NCBI GenBank assembly: GCA_947501565.1
Contig: CANMWJ010000001.1
Location: forward strand, 62,001 to 126,000
Origin: an uncultured Marinobacterium sp.
Lineage (GTDB): Bacteria > Pseudomonadota > Gammaproteobacteria > Pseudomonadales > Balneatricaceae
DNA: 64,000 bases
Reading direction: 5' to 3'
Shown: positions 46,353 to 56,359 of the stretch, in pieces
Numbering within the stretch: position 1 is the first letter of the stretch
How the letters are laid out: every line of letters starts with the position of its first letter
The notes under the pieces: generated by a model
The model's input: the letters and a program-made list of their open reading frames with translations, nothing else
Database searches by the model: none
Told to the model about the DNA's origin: nothing
Program-made: the position numbers and the translations under genes

Positions 46353-48562
46353 GTAACCTGGTTGAAAGAGTACTGATTATTGGGTTGGGGCTTATTGGTG
46401 GGTCCCTGGCTAAAGCGCTGCGTGAGCAGGGCTGTTGTGGCACTGTTGTTGGTTATGACCGCGATCGTGACGAGATGCTTGCCGGCTTGCAGCTGGGGGT
46501 GATCGATCAGGTGGCTGAGAATCTGGCAGCGGAAGTTGAACAGGCCAATCTGATCGTACTGGCGGTGCCAGTTAAGGCGACCGAAGAGGTGCTGTCGCAG
46601 ATTAAACCCTACCTTTCTATTGAGACGGTGTTGACCGATGTGGGTAGCACTAAGGGTAATGTGGTGGAAGCTGCACGACGTGTCTTTGGTGAGATTCCGG
46701 ATACTTTTGTGCCGGGTCATCCCATCGCAGGATCAGAAAAGAGTGGGGTTGCGGCAGCGAATTCACAACTCTTTAATGGTTACAAAGTCATAATTACGCC
46801 CCTTCCTGAATCCTCTGCATCCGCGACCCGCATCGTTGAACAGATGTGGCTGCAAACAGGCGCAATCGTGCTGGATATGGGGGTGGCGCGGCATGATGAA
46901 GTGCTGGCAGCTACCAGCCATCTGCCGCACATTCTTGCATTCTCGCTGGTTGATACGCTGGCGAAGGAAGAGGAAAAGCTGGATATCTTTCGTTATGCGG
47001 CGGGTGGTTTCCGTGATTTCACCCGCATCGCTGCCAGCGATCCGACCATGTGGCGTGATGTGTGTCTCGCCAATAAAGAACCGCTGCTCAAGCAGCTGGA
47101 TAGTTTTACCCAAGGGCTGGCGCAGTTGCGCGAGGCCATTGAGCAGGGCGACAGTGAGATGATGTTGGGCACATTCACCCGTGCCAAAGCCGCCCGTGAA
47201 CATTTTTCCCGAATTCTTTCTGGTACTGCATATTTAGATAATATGAATACTTCAAACGTTGTTTTCCGCGCTCAGCCAGGTGGCTCAGTGACAGGCACCA
47301 TTCGCGTGCCAGGTGATAAATCTATCTCCCACCGTTCCATCATGCTGGGCTCTCTGGCCGAAGGTGTGACCGAAGTGACCGGTTTCCTCGAAGGCGAAGA
47401 CGCTCTGGCGACGCTGCAGGCGTTCCGTGATATGGGCGTTGTCATCGAAGGCCCACATCAGGGCGAAGTACGCATTCACGGCGTAGGTCTGCATGGTTTG
47501 CAGGCGCCTCCGGGACCGCTGTATGTGGGTAACTCCGGTACCACCATCCGTTTGTTGTCCGGCCTGCTGGCGGCACAGTCTTTTGACACCGAACTGAGCG
47601 GTGATGAATCCCTGAGCAAACGTCCTATGGAGCGTGTGGCGAAGCCGCTGCGCCTGATGGGTGCTGAGATTGAAACGGGTGAGGGTGGTCGTCCGCCGCT
47701 GAAGATCAAAGGCGGCCAGTCCCTGCAGGGAATCCACTACGATATGCCGATGGCGAGTGCGCAGGTGAAATCCTGCCTGATGCTGGCGGGTCTTTACGCT
47801 GAAGGTACAACCAGCGTGACTGAACCAGCGCCGACCCGCGATCATACAGAGCGTATGCTGACCGGTTTCGGTTACAGCGTGGGTGTGGATGAGAGCACTG
47901 TGTCTGTTCAGAGCGGTGGCAAGCTGACAGCAACGAACATCGATGTGCCTGCTGATATCTCCTCGGCAACCTTCTTCCTGGTTGCTGCTGCGATCACCCC
48001 GGATTCTGACCTGACGTTGGAGCATGTGGGTATCAACCCGACCCGCGTAGGCGTACTCAACATCCTGCGCCTGATGGGGGCAGACCTTGAGCTGCTGAAT
48101 GAGCGTGAAGTGGGTGGTGAGCCGGTTGCCGATATTCGTATTCGTTACGCGCCACTTAAAGGTATTCGTGTGCCGGAAGATCAGGTGCCACTGGCGATCG
48201 ACGAGTTCCCGGCGCTGTTTGTTGCCGCATGCTGCGCGGAAGGTGAAACCGTTATCACCGGTGCGGAAGAGCTGCGTGTTAAAGAGAGTGATCGTATTCA
48301 GGTGATGGTTGACGGCCTGAAAGCCGTTGGCGCGGATATCGAAGGCACGCCAGACGGTGCAATTATCCGTGGAGGTCAGCTGACCGGTGGTGAGGTCTTC
48401 GCCCACGGTGACCACCGTATCGCGATGTCTTTCTCTATCGCCGCTTTACGTTCTAGCGGTGAGATCAAGATCAACGACTGCGCCAACGTGGCAACCTCTT
48501 TCCCGACGTTTGTGGATCTGGCGAATGAGGTGGGGCTGACTATTCACAAGGGAGAAGCCTGA
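46349..48562 (+). CDS. tyrA-aroA: Fused prephenate dehydrogenase / EPSP synthase
   Basis: 737 residues, a bifunctional fusion. The N-terminal TyrA part (1-300) has [20 protein letters not shown] (NAD loop) and [16 protein letters not shown] short linker around 300-305 leads to AroA (305-737), with [35 protein letters not shown], and [15 protein letters not shown] near the end. The start is TTG at 46349-46351 overlapping the hisC stop; no ATG fits the conserved N-terminus. The fusion puts the tyrosine-branch and shikimate-pathway steps in one chain and is common in pseudomonads and relatives. Confidence 0.95.
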   Translation: MSNLVERVLIIGLGLIGGSLAKALREQGCCGTVVGYDRDRDEMLAGLQLGVIDQVAENLAAEVEQANLIVLAVPVKATEEVLSQIKPYLSIETVLTDVGSTKGNVVEAARRVFGEIPDTFVPGHPIAGSEKSGVAAANSQLFNGYKVIITPLPESSASATRIVEQMWLQTGAIVLDMGVARHDEVLAATSHLPHILAFSLVDTLAKEEEKLDIFRYAAGGFRDFTRIAASDPTMWRDVCLANKEPLLKQLDSFTQGLAQLREAIEQGDSEMMLGTFTRAKAAREHFSRILSGTAYLDNMNTSNVVFRAQPGGSVTGTIRVPGDKSISHRSIMLGSLAEGVTEVTGFLEGEDALATLQAFRDMGVVIEGPHQGEVRIHGVGLHGLQAPPGPLYVGNSGTTIRLLSGLLAAQSFDTELSGDESLSKRPMERVAKPLRLMGAEIETGEGGRPPLKIKGGQSLQGIHYDMPMASAQVKSCLMLAGLYAEGTTSVTEPAPTRDHTERMLTGFGYSVGVDESTVSVQSGGKLTATNIDVPADISSATFFLVAAAITPDSDLTLEHVGINPTRVGVLNILRLMGADLELLNEREVGGEPVADIRIRYAPLKGIRVPEDQVPLAIDEFPALFVAACCAEGETVITGAEELRVKESDRIQVMVDGLKAVGADIEGTPDGAIIRGGQLTGGEVFAHGDHRIAMSFSIAALRSSGEIKINDCANVATSFPTFVDLANEVGLTIHKGEA

Positions 48563-49257
48563 TGTCAGGTACAAGTGAGAATGTAGGCGTCATCACCGTT
48601 GATGGCCCGAGTGGTTCCGGCAAGGGCACCATCTGTCAGCTGCTGGCCAAAGAGCTAAGCTGGCAGTTGTTGGATAGTGGTGCACTGTATCGACTGGTGG
48701 CTTTGGCTGCACATCATCATGGTGTATCGCTGGACGATGAAGAAGCGTTGGTTGTATTGGCGGAGCATCTTGATGTTCAGTTCAACGCTGAGGACGATAG
48801 CGACCAGGTAAAAATCATTCTGGAAGGGGAAGAGGTCACCGATACTATCCGCACCGAAAAAGTGGGTGGTGATGCATCGGTTGTCGCAGCTATTCCTTCC
48901 GTGCGTGAAGCACTGTTGAATCGCCAGAGAGCATTTGCTGCTGAACCCGGTCTGATCGCCGATGGACGCGATATGGGGACAGTTGTGTTCCCGGATGCGC
49001 CGCTGAAAATCTATCTGGATGCCAGTGCAGAGGAGCGTGCCAACCGTCGCTATAACCAGTTGATAAACAAGGGGCTGGGTGCTAGTCTTCAGGCTATATT
49101 AGAGGACATACAGGCCCGTGACGCACGTGATATGAATCGAGCAGTTGCGCCTTTGAAACCGGCGCAGGATGCCATCATTCTTGACACAACCAAACTGACG
49201 ATCGACGAAGTGCTGGCTGCAGTGCTGGAAGAGGTGCGACACAAGGGGCTCCGCTAA
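48562..49257 (+). CDS. cmk: Cytidylate kinase
   Basis: 231 residues, phosphorylates CMP and dCMP. P-loop [11 protein letters not shown] (near residue 13), [15 protein letters not shown] and [29 protein letters not shown] (lid region). Its ATG shares one base with the tyrA-aroA stop (TGATG). Followed by rpsA, the usual cmk-rpsA pair. Confidence 0.96.
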   Translation: MSGTSENVGVITVDGPSGSGKGTICQLLAKELSWQLLDSGALYRLVALAAHHHGVSLDDEEALVVLAEHLDVQFNAEDDSDQVKIILEGEEVTDTIRTEKVGGDASVVAAIPSVREALLNRQRAFAAEPGLIADGRDMGTVVFPDAPLKIYLDASAEERANRRYNQLINKGLGASLQAILEDIQARDARDMNRAVAPLKPAQDAIILDTTKLTIDEVLAAVLEEVRHKGLR

Positions 49258-49288
49258 CACAGCTATCAGGGGTGAGGACCGTACAGCT

Positions 49289-50971
49289 ATGGGCGAAAGT
49301 TTTGCAGAACTTTTCGAGGAGAGCCTTCAGGATCTGAACATGGCTCCCGGAGCTATCGTAACCGGCGTTGTCGTCGCGATAGATAGTGATTTCGTGGTTG
49401 TGAATGCGGGCCTCAAATCTGAGGGCGTGATTCCCAAATCTCAGTTTCTTAATGACCAGGGAGAGCTGACCATCGCCGAAGGTGATGAGGTACAGGTCTC
49501 CTTGGAAGCGGTTGAGGATGGTTTCGGTTCTACCGTCCTGTCCCGCGAAAAGGCTAAACGTGCCGAAGCCTGGAAAGAGCTTGAGAAAGCCTTCGAACAG
49601 GAAGAGATTGTTAAAGGCGCGATCACCGGCAAGGTACGTGGCGGTTTCACCGTCAACGTCAACTCCATCAATGCATTCCTCCCCGGTTCTTTGGTCGATG
49701 TGCGACCGATGCGCGATACCTCCCATCTGGAAGGCCAGGAGCTGGAATTCAAGTTGGTGAAGCTTGATGCCAAACGTAACAACATCGTCGTATCCCGCAG
49801 GGCCGTGCTGGAAGCTGCTTACAATATTGAGCGCGAGAAGCTGCTGGAGCAGCTGGAAGAGGGTTCCGTTGTTAAGGGTATCGTGAAAAACCTCACTGAC
49901 TACGGTGCCTTTATCGATCTGGGTGGCGTTGACGGCCTGCTGCACATCACTGATATCGCATGGAAACGCGTGAAACATCCAAGCGAAGTCCTGAAAATCG
50001 GTGAAGAGATCAATGTGAAGGTATTGCGTTTCGACCGTGAACGTAGCCGCGTCTCTTTGGGGCTTAAGCAACTGGCTGACGATCCGTGGACCAAGTTGCA
50101 GAAAACCTGCACGGTGGGCAGCCGCGTCAAAGCACGTGTGACTAACCTGACCGATTATGGTTGCTTTGCTGAGATCGAATCCGGTATCGAAGGTCTGGTA
50201 CATGTCTCCGAAATGGACTGGACTAACAAGAATGTTCATCCGTCTAAGGTCGTGCAGATTGGTGACGAGATCGAAGTTATGATCCTTGATATCGATGAAG
50301 AGCGTCGTCGTATCTCTCTCGGTATGAAACAGTGTCAGCAGAATCCATGGGAACAGTTTGCATCGACTCATAAGAAAGGCGATCAACTGGCTGGCACGAT
50401 CAAGTCGATCACTGACTTTGGTGTGTTTATCGGTTTGGACGGCGGAATCGATGGCCTTGTGCATCTGTCTGATCTGTCCTGGAACGAACCGGGTGAGGCA
50501 GCCGTGAAGGGCTTCCGTAAAGGTGACCAGGTTGATGCGGTTGTACTGTCCATCGATCCGGAGCGTGAGCGCATCGCGTTGGGGATTAAGCAGCTGGCTG
50601 AAGACCCATTTGCAGATTTTGCTAACCGTTTCCATAAAGGCGCTGCGGTGAAAGGTACTGTGCTGAGCGTAACGCCAAAACAGGCGACGGTGCAGCTGAG
50701 TGAAGAGATTGAAGCGGTTATGAAAGCGTCTGAAGCCTCCCGCGATGGCATCGCCGATCTGACGGCAACGCTGAAGGTGGGAGACGAGGTCGAAGCGGTG
50801 ATCGCCAGTGTGGATCGTCGTAACCGTGTGATCAATATTTCCGTGAAGCAGGCTGAACTGCATCAGGAAAAAGAGGCGATGAACTCCCTCAAACAGCAAA
50901 ACGTGGATCTTTCCGGTCCGACGACCATCGGTGACCTGATCAAGGCGCAGATGAAAAAGGACAAATCCTGA
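49289..50971 (+). CDS. rpsA: 30S ribosomal protein S1
   Basis: 560 residues with six S1 RNA-binding domains (about 20-85, 105-170, 190-260, 275-345, 362-432 and 450-520). Examples are [33 protein letters not shown] and [29 protein letters not shown]. Binds mRNA for translation initiation. ATG 49289 follows a TGAGGA site. Terminator follows. Confidence 0.98.
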   Translation: MGESFAELFEESLQDLNMAPGAIVTGVVVAIDSDFVVVNAGLKSEGVIPKSQFLNDQGELTIAEGDEVQVSLEAVEDGFGSTVLSREKAKRAEAWKELEKAFEQEEIVKGAITGKVRGGFTVNVNSINAFLPGSLVDVRPMRDTSHLEGQELEFKLVKLDAKRNNIVVSRRAVLEAAYNIEREKLLEQLEEGSVVKGIVKNLTDYGAFIDLGGVDGLLHITDIAWKRVKHPSEVLKIGEEINVKVLRFDRERSRVSLGLKQLADDPWTKLQKTCTVGSRVKARVTNLTDYGCFAEIESGIEGLVHVSEMDWTNKNVHPSKVVQIGDEIEVMILDIDEERRRISLGMKQCQQNPWEQFASTHKKGDQLAGTIKSITDFGVFIGLDGGIDGLVHLSDLSWNEPGEAAVKGFRKGDQVDAVVLSIDPERERIALGIKQLAEDPFADFANRFHKGAAVKGTVLSVTPKQATVQLSEEIEAVMKASEASRDGIADLTATLKVGDEVEAVIASVDRRNRVINISVKQAELHQEKEAMNSLKQQNVDLSGPTTIGDLIKAQMKKDKS

Positions 50972-50976
50972 TAAGG

Positions 50977-50998
50977 GGAGAGCGTTGCTCTCCTTTTT
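50977..50998 (+). terminator. Terminator after rpsA
   Basis: GGAGAGC/GCTCTCC stem with a GTT loop and TTTTT. Ends the long aromatic/cmk/rpsA transcript before ihfB. Confidence 0.85.
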
Positions 50999-51069
50999 CG
51001 TTTGAATCGCCTGCGTTGTCAAAGGAATGGAGGCGACCAAGAGAAGAAGCGAAAATCCAGAGGCTAGCC

Positions 51070-51366
51070 ATGACCAAATCAGAATTAATAGAACGTTTGG
51101 TTGATCGACATGAGCAGTTGTCGGTGAAGGATGTTGAGTTGGCTGTAAAAGCGATGCTCGACCAGATGACTGAAGCGTTATCCCATGGGGATCGGATCGA
51201 GATTCGTGGATTCGGTAGTTTCAGTTTGCATTACCGCGCGCCACGGATCGGGCGCAATCCAAAAACCGGTGAGTCGGTAGAGCTTGAAGCTAAGCATGTA
51301 CCACACTTTAAACCGGGAAAAGAACTCCGGGAACAGGTAAACTCCAGCCTGGAACAGGGTATCTAA
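51070..51366 (+). CDS. ihfB: Integration host factor subunit beta
   Basis: 98-residue HU/IHF-type DNA-bending protein. [33 protein letters not shown] is the dimerisation part, and [43 protein letters not shown] includes the DNA-inserting arm with the conserved Pro in RNPKTG. ATG 51070 is the start; an upstream frame to 51016 runs through the leader. Position between rpsA and lapA is standard. Confidence 0.96.
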   Translation: MTKSELIERLVDRHEQLSVKDVELAVKAMLDQMTEALSHGDRIEIRGFGSFSLHYRAPRIGRNPKTGESVELEAKHVPHFKPGKELREQVNSSLEQGI

Positions 51367-51402
51367 CATTCAAGACGGATTTTACAAAGAGGTCTAATTT
51401 AA

Positions 51403-51708
51403 GTGCGTTGGATTAAAGGCGCGATCTTAGGATTGCTGTGTATCGTATTCTTGTTTGTGGGCGTGATGTTCACAATTAATAACACCCAAATGGTGACAGT
51501 TGATCTGGTACTGGTGCAGTTACCGGAGGCAAGCCTGTCGCTTTGGTTGGTTGCGACCTTCATTCTCGGCGGTGTGCTGGGGATGGCGATCAGCGTGGTG
51601 AGCGTTTTGCTGCTGCGTACCCGACTGCGTGCCGAGCGCCGTCGTGTTGTAAATGCACAGAAGGAGTTGGATCAGCTGCGTACAGCTGGTTTGAAAGATG
51701 CCGTCTGA
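51403..51708 (+). CDS. lapA: Lipopolysaccharide assembly protein LapA
   Basis: 101-residue inner-membrane protein with two transmembrane helices (about 5-25 and 42-65) and a charged cytoplasmic helix at the end (RRRVVNAQKELDQLRTAG). Works with LapB in regulated LpxC degradation and LPS assembly. Start is GTG at 51403 with AAGAGG upstream. Overlaps lapB by 11 bases. Confidence 0.9.
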   Translation: MRWIKGAILGLLCIVFLFVGVMFTINNTQMVTVDLVLVQLPEASLSLWLVATFILGGVLGMAISVVSVLLLRTRLRAERRRVVNAQKELDQLRTAGLKDAV

Positions 51709-52897
51709 GATTAACGACTACCTGTTGATCGTACCGCTCTTCCTGGCCGTCGCTGCGGGCTGGTGGCTAGGACGCAGAGATCGAGTCAAAGCCGAGGGGC
51801 AGACTCAGCGTCTTTACAGTAACGTCAGCCGTGATTATTTCACGGGCTTAGACTACCTCCTTAACGAGCGAACTGATGAAGCCATTGAGAGTTTCATCAG
51901 GGCGCTCGAAGTCAATTCAGATACTATCCCGGCGCATCTGGCGCTGGCGAAACTTTTCCGCCGTAAAGGCGATGTCGATCGGGCAATACAGATTCACCAG
52001 AATCTGCTGGTGCGGCCCAACCTTAGTCGAAGTGAGTTCTTGCGTGTGCAGATGGCACTGGCGCGGGACTACTACGCAGTTGGTTTACTGGATCGTGCAG
52101 AGAATCTTCTACTGGAAATTGTCCGGCAGCGTCCTCCAAAGCCAACACTGGTTAAAGCACAAAACCTGCTTATCAGTCTCTATGAAAAAGAGTCTGAGTG
52201 GCAGAAAGCGCTGGATGTTGCAGCTCAATTAGCACCTGAGGAGCGCAAAACTGTTCAGCGTGAGCTGGCACACTACTGTTGTGAGCTGGCAGAACAGAGT
52301 ATCAATAACCATCAGTACAAAGATGCGGTGCAACACCTGAAGCAAGCGGATAGCTATGATTCCACTTGTGTCCGGCCTTGTATGATCAATGCACGTATCG
52401 CAATCGATCAAAGCCAGTGGAAAGCGGCAATCAAACACCTGAAACAGGTGGTGGAGCGTGACCCCCTTTTCGTATCCGAGATTCTGCAGATGCTGCGTTA
52501 CTGTTACGAGCAGCTGGATGCGCTGCCCGAGATGAATCTCTACCTGCGGCGCTGTATGGGATCTGCTCCTGCGACCAGTGTCATGCTGGCTGTCGCAGAC
52601 AATATCAAGAACGAGCAGGGGCTCTATGTGGCGGGAAGTTTTGTCACTGAGGAGCTTAAAAAACGCCCATCGGTGAAAGGCTTTAATCGCCTGATCGATA
52701 TGCATATCGAACACGGAGCGGAGAGTGCGCGGGAGAGCCTGCGGGTACTGCGCGGATTGACAGGGCAGTTGGAGCTGTCAAAACCTAACTATCGCTGTAA
52801 TAATTGTGGCTTCTCAGCCAAGACCCTGCACTGGCAGTGCCCCTCTTGTAAGAAGTGGGGTGCAACCAAGCCGATCCAAGGGTTGGAAGGCGAATAA
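51698..52897 (+). CDS. lapB: Lipopolysaccharide assembly protein LapB
   Basis: 399 residues: one N-terminal membrane helix (about 7-22), a run of TPR repeats (YFTGLDYLLNERTDEAIESFIRALEVNSDTIPAHLALAKLFRRKGD and on), and a C-terminal rubredoxin-like zinc module CNNCG...CPSCKKWG (residues 363-385). Controls FtsH-dependent turnover of LpxC. ATG 51698 overlaps the lapA end. The pyrF gene is 22 bases downstream. Confidence 0.95.
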   Translation: MPSEINDYLLIVPLFLAVAAGWWLGRRDRVKAEGQTQRLYSNVSRDYFTGLDYLLNERTDEAIESFIRALEVNSDTIPAHLALAKLFRRKGDVDRAIQIHQNLLVRPNLSRSEFLRVQMALARDYYAVGLLDRAENLLLEIVRQRPPKPTLVKAQNLLISLYEKESEWQKALDVAAQLAPEERKTVQRELAHYCCELAEQSINNHQYKDAVQHLKQADSYDSTCVRPCMINARIAIDQSQWKAAIKHLKQVVERDPLFVSEILQMLRYCYEQLDALPEMNLYLRRCMGSAPATSVMLAVADNIKNEQGLYVAGSFVTEELKKRPSVKGFNRLIDMHIEHGAESARESLRVLRGLTGQLELSKPNYRCNNCGFSAKTLHWQCPSCKKWGATKPIQGLEGE

Positions 52898-52919
52898 TTA
52901 CTAACTTGAGAGAGACTGA

Positions 52920-53630
52920 ATGAGCACAGATTCCAAGCGCGTTATTGTTGCGCTCGACTACCCGAATCAGGCCGATGCACTGGCGATGGCCCAGCGTCTG
53001 GATCCATCCCGCTGCCGTGTAAAAGTGGGTAAGGAGCTGTTTACCCGCGCAGGCCCTGCTGTGGTGGAAGCCTTGCATGCGATGGGATTCGAGGTGTTTC
53101 TGGATCTGAAATTTCATGACATTCCCAACACCACGGCAAAAGCGGTACGTGCTGCGGCAGAGATGGGTGTATGGATGGTGAACGTTCATGCATCAGGCGG
53201 CCGTCGTATGATGGAAGCAGCACGCAACGAGCTGGAACAGGTAAACGGTGCCAATACCCTGCTGATTGGTGTAACCGTACTGACCAGCATGGAGCGCCAG
53301 GATCTGGCAGATCTCGGCCTGGATATCGAACCGTTGGAGCAGGTGAAACGTCTGGCGAAGCTGACCGAACAGAGTGGCCTGCATGGTATCGTGTGCTCTG
53401 CGCAGGAGGTGGTGCCGTTGCGTGAAGTGATCTCCGAGGATTTCCAGCTGGTTACACCGGGTATCCGTCCGGCAAATGCAGAGGTAGGGGATCAGAAACG
53501 AATCATGACACCGGCTGACGCAATTAAAGCGGGCAGCAACTACCTGGTGATCGGACGTCCAATCACGAAAGCGGATTCTCCGGTTGATGCGTTGGCTGCG
53601 ATCGAAGCAGAGCTTGCACCGTTGATCTGA
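52920..53630 (+). CDS. pyrF: Orotidine-5'-phosphate decarboxylase
   Basis: 236 residues, final step of UMP synthesis. The N-terminal strand is VIVALDYPN. The catalytic Lys/Asp network is [10 protein letters not shown], and [25 protein letters not shown] and [11 protein letters not shown] follow, the phosphate-binding part. lapAB-pyrF is a conserved gammaproteobacterial arrangement. Followed by a strong terminator. Confidence 0.97.
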   Translation: MSTDSKRVIVALDYPNQADALAMAQRLDPSRCRVKVGKELFTRAGPAVVEALHAMGFEVFLDLKFHDIPNTTAKAVRAAAEMGVWMVNVHASGGRRMMEAARNELEQVNGANTLLIGVTVLTSMERQDLADLGLDIEPLEQVKRLAKLTEQSGLHGIVCSAQEVVPLREVISEDFQLVTPGIRPANAEVGDQKRIMTPADAIKAGSNYLVIGRPITKADSPVDALAAIEAELAPLI

Positions 53631-53652
53631 TGGTGCGCTTCTGTTAGAAATG

Positions 53653-53685
53653 AAAGGGCTGGTTACGGAATAACCGGCCCTTTTT
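53653..53685 (+). terminator. Terminator after pyrF
   Basis: Thirteen-base-pair stem AAAGGGCTGGTTA/TAACCGGCCCTTT (one G-U) with a five-base loop, then TT; closes the lapAB-pyrF transcript. Confidence 0.88.
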
Positions 53686-53707
53686 AATTCTACACGGAGG
53701 TGTATCT

Positions 53708-54025
53708 ATGCACGTACCTACCCTAGTGCGCGCCGTTCTGGCTGCGTTTGTTTTACTTCTATCTTTTCCTTCGCTGGCCGAAAACGGTCCGGTTAACCTG
53801 AATCAAGCTTCAGCAGCGGAGATCGCTGCGGTGATGAAAGGTGTTGGTGAAAAGAAAGCTCAGGCTATTGTGGCGTATCGTAGCCAGTTCGGTCCGTTTT
53901 CAACGGTGGATGAATTGGTAAAGGTGAAGGGGATTGGACCGGGCACGGTCGATAAAAACCGTGACCGGTTGACCGTCGAATCTGCGGAGCAGGCCTCGCC
54001 AGAACTGTCTCAGGTCAAACCTTAA
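53708..54025 (+). CDS. ComEA-type helix-hairpin-helix DNA-binding protein
   Basis: 105 residues with a signal peptide (1-24, ending SLAE). A single helix-hairpin-helix module follows: VNLNQASAAEIAAVMKGVGEKKAQAIVAYRSQFGPFSTVDELVKVKGIGPGTVDKNRDRLTVE. ComEA proteins bind DNA in the periplasm during uptake. A ComF homologue is at 9.6-10.3 kb; the window holds no pilus or ComEC genes. A strong GGAGGTG ribosome site precedes ATG 53708. Its stop overlaps that of the convergent ROK gene. Confidence 0.9.
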   Translation: MHVPTLVRAVLAAFVLLLSFPSLAENGPVNLNQASAAEIAAVMKGVGEKKAQAIVAYRSQFGPFSTVDELVKVKGIGPGTVDKNRDRLTVESAEQASPELSQVKP

Positions 54026-54927
54026 TCGCGCGTTACGGGCCACAACCAGGCGGCGCCGCGGACTCCACTGGCGTCGCCGAACATAGCCGGTACTAATTGC
54101 GTTGAGACCTCGTCGGAAAACACGTACTCCTGCCACAGCTGCGGTACCGCCTCATAGAGCGACGTCTCGTTGGATAAACCGCCCCCTAACACGATAACGT
54201 CCGGGTCCAGCAGGTTGATCACCGACGCGAGGCTTTTCGCCAGGCGGCGGTAGTACTGTTGACTGAGGGCTTGCGCCAGGGGATCACCATCGCGTGACAG
54301 CGCCCAGATCTCTCGGGCGGTCAGTTCCTTACCACTGAGAATTGCATATTGACGGCTGAGTGCGGGACCGCTGAGCCAGGTTTCAATACAGCCCTGCTGG
54401 CCACAATAGCAGGGGGCAATCGCAGACTCTGCTTCGTTGGGCCAGGGCAGCGGGTTGTGACCCCACTCACCGGATATGGCGTTCGCGCCACGTAACACAC
54501 GCCCATCAATCACCAGTCCGCCACCGACGCCAGTGCCCAGGATGACGCCGAAGACGATCTCCGCGCCTGCGGCGGCACCGTCGGTTGCTTCGGATAGCGC
54601 CAAACAGTTCGCGTCGTTGCTGAAGCGTACAGGCCGGTTGAGACGGTTTTCCAGGTCTTTGTCGAGGGGCTGGCCGATCAGGCAAACGGAGTTGGCGTTT
54701 TTGACTAAGCCTGTGGCGGGAGAGAGGGTGCCGGGGATGCCGATGCCGACAGTGCCGGATTGACCGGTTGTCTGTTCCGCATCGTGTATCAGCCCAACAA
54801 TCGCATCCAGGGTGCCCCTGTAATCACCCTGTGGAGTATCAATCCGTCTGCGAAACAACTCGTCGCCGGTATCGCTCAGGGCGATCGCTTCGATTTTGGT
54901 GCCGCCCAGATCAATACCAATACGCAT
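54022..54927 (-). CDS. ROK-family sugar kinase
   Basis: 301-residue hexokinase-like sugar kinase. The phosphate-binding motif is IGIDLGGTKIEAIAL, the catalytic Asp region is RFSNDANCLALSEATDG, and the zinc motif CYCGQQGCIETWLSGPAL (ROK signature) is intact, with ATP-binding DPDVIVLGGGLSN. Candidates are fructokinase (Mak) or N-acetylglucosamine kinase (NagK); sequence alone does not decide. There are two bases between the AEC transporter stop and this gene's start codon, so they form an operon. Converges on comEA with a four-base overlap. Confidence 0.85.
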   Translation of the reverse strand: MRIGIDLGGTKIEAIALSDTGDELFRRRIDTPQGDYRGTLDAIVGLIHDAEQTTGQSGTVGIGIPGTLSPATGLVKNANSVCLIGQPLDKDLENRLNRPVRFSNDANCLALSEATDGAAAGAEIVFGVILGTGVGGGLVIDGRVLRGANAISGEWGHNPLPWPNEAESAIAPCYCGQQGCIETWLSGPALSRQYAILSGKELTAREIWALSRDGDPLAQALSQQYYRRLAKSLASVINLLDPDVIVLGGGLSNETSLYEAVPQLWQEYVFSDEVSTQLVPAMFGDASGVRGAAWLWPVTRD

Positions 54928-54929
54928 GG

Positions 54930-55823
54930 TTACAATATAAATGCCAGAGTCAGTGGAATGGTAATCAGACTTCCCATATTACCGAGTAATACAATGGAGG
55001 CAACCTGATCCGGCTCCTGGTTGTACCGCTCTGCCACCATATAGTTGAGCACGGCAGGTGGTAGGGCTCCGAAAAGAATCAGGTAACCGAACTGGGTGTC
55101 ACTCAACTGCAGAACCGGTTGCAGCAGCAGGGCGATGATCACACCACTCAGCGGGCAGAGAATTGCACCCAGAATGCCGGTGCGCCAGCGGCTGAAATCG
55201 ACACTGGTCATGCGCACGCCAAGGGCGAATAACATCAGTGGAATGCAGACATCACCGAGCATGCCGATAAAGGTGGCCGCTGCGGTTGGCAGCGTCAGGT
55301 CAAACCCACTCCAGATCAATCCCAGAATCGAGGCCAGAATCATCGGCATCTTGAGCAAGTTGAGCGGATTGGTGCGATGGTCGAGCATGTAGATGCCGAC
55401 ACTGAAGTGGAGGGTATTTTCCACCAGGAAAAGTACGACAGCTGCGGGTAGTGCCTGCTCACCAAACGCCAGTACAACCAGCGGCAGACCCAGATTGCCA
55501 CTGTTGCTGAACATCATCGGCGGAAGAAACGTTTTGGGCTGGATGTTGATCAGACGGCACAGAGGCCACATGAGTAACCCGGAGCCCAGTACAATGATCG
55601 CCGCGCCAACCGCCAGTTCCTGAAAAGCCCCCAGGTCGAAGGACTTGGCCGACAAAACAGAGAAGATCAGGGCCGGACAGAACACATCCATATTGATCTG
55701 ATTGGCCACTGACATATCCGGCCGCTTGGTACGGCCGTAGAAAAAGCCCACTGAGACAATAGCGACCAGTGGGAAGACTGTCATGAAAATCCGCTCGATG
55801 AGCGACAGTGTGGTACCGTCCAT
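54930..55823 (-). CDS. AEC family auxin-efflux-like transporter
   Basis: 297-residue membrane protein with about ten hydrophobic segments. VFPLVAIVSVGFFYGR opens it; the family's broken helices are visible around FSNSGNLGLPLVVLAFG (residues 105-120) and FGALPPAVLNYMVAERY (near 260). AEC members export small carboxylates or sugar acids. The operon partner is the ROK kinase. The substrate is unknown. Start ATG 55823; M14 is a possible alternative. Confidence 0.85.
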   Translation of the reverse strand: MDGTTLSLIERIFMTVFPLVAIVSVGFFYGRTKRPDMSVANQINMDVFCPALIFSVLSAKSFDLGAFQELAVGAAIIVLGSGLLMWPLCRLINIQPKTFLPPMMFSNSGNLGLPLVVLAFGEQALPAAVVLFLVENTLHFSVGIYMLDHRTNPLNLLKMPMILASILGLIWSGFDLTLPTAAATFIGMLGDVCIPLMLFALGVRMTSVDFSRWRTGILGAILCPLSGVIIALLLQPVLQLSDTQFGYLILFGALPPAVLNYMVAERYNQEPDQVASIVLLGNMGSLITIPLTLAFIL

Positions 55824-55846
55824 GACAGTCCGTCCTTATACAGTTA

Positions 55847-56335
55847 TCAGCTGTAGTTCTTGCCGGTTGGTACGACCAGTACCGGCACTTTGGCGCCGCG
55901 CATCACCTGTTGGGTGGTGTGGCTGTGGTGACCGAAGGTGTTTTCGGCACCGATCACGATCATGTCGGCATTTATATCATTTGCCTCTTTCAGGATCGAA
56001 TCGGTGTGGTTGCCTTCAATAACGACATGCTCAACATTCAGTTCGACTGGGGTTGGCAGGCTGCTCAGTTCATCCGCGCAGAAATCTGCGACACGCTGGC
56101 GCATCTGGTCCTTGATCGCGTCGATACCCTCATCGTGCATCTTCTTAACCAGGGATTCGTCCAGATAGTTCTGGATCAGCGCGTGGCCCATCTCGCCCAT
56201 AGGTTCGACCACGTGCAGCATAATGATCTTGGCATTGAACTGCGCTGCCAGATTCGCCGCATGACGGAAGACCGGGCGGGTGTGCTTACCCAGAGAGGTG
56301 GTATAGAGGATAGTATTGATCTGTGGAAGTGCCAT
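55847..56335 (-). CDS. Universal stress protein (UspA family)
   Basis: 162 residues. INTILYTTSLGKHTRPVFRHAANLAAQFNAKIIMLHVVEPMGE opens the alpha-beta fold. The ATP-binding signature GAENTFGHHSHTTQQVMRGAKVPVLVVP (GxxxxG-x9-GS/T-like) is present with small changes, so nucleotide binding is probable but uncertain. It lies 24 bases after the D-lactate dehydrogenase gene in the same direction and could be cotranscribed with it. Confidence 0.88.
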   Translation of the reverse strand: MALPQINTILYTTSLGKHTRPVFRHAANLAAQFNAKIIMLHVVEPMGEMGHALIQNYLDESLVKKMHDEGIDAIKDQMRQRVADFCADELSSLPTPVELNVEHVVIEGNHTDSILKEANDINADMIVIGAENTFGHHSHTTQQVMRGAKVPVLVVPTGKNYS

Positions 56336-56359
56336 TGTCTGTTCCTCAATAGCGGTATC

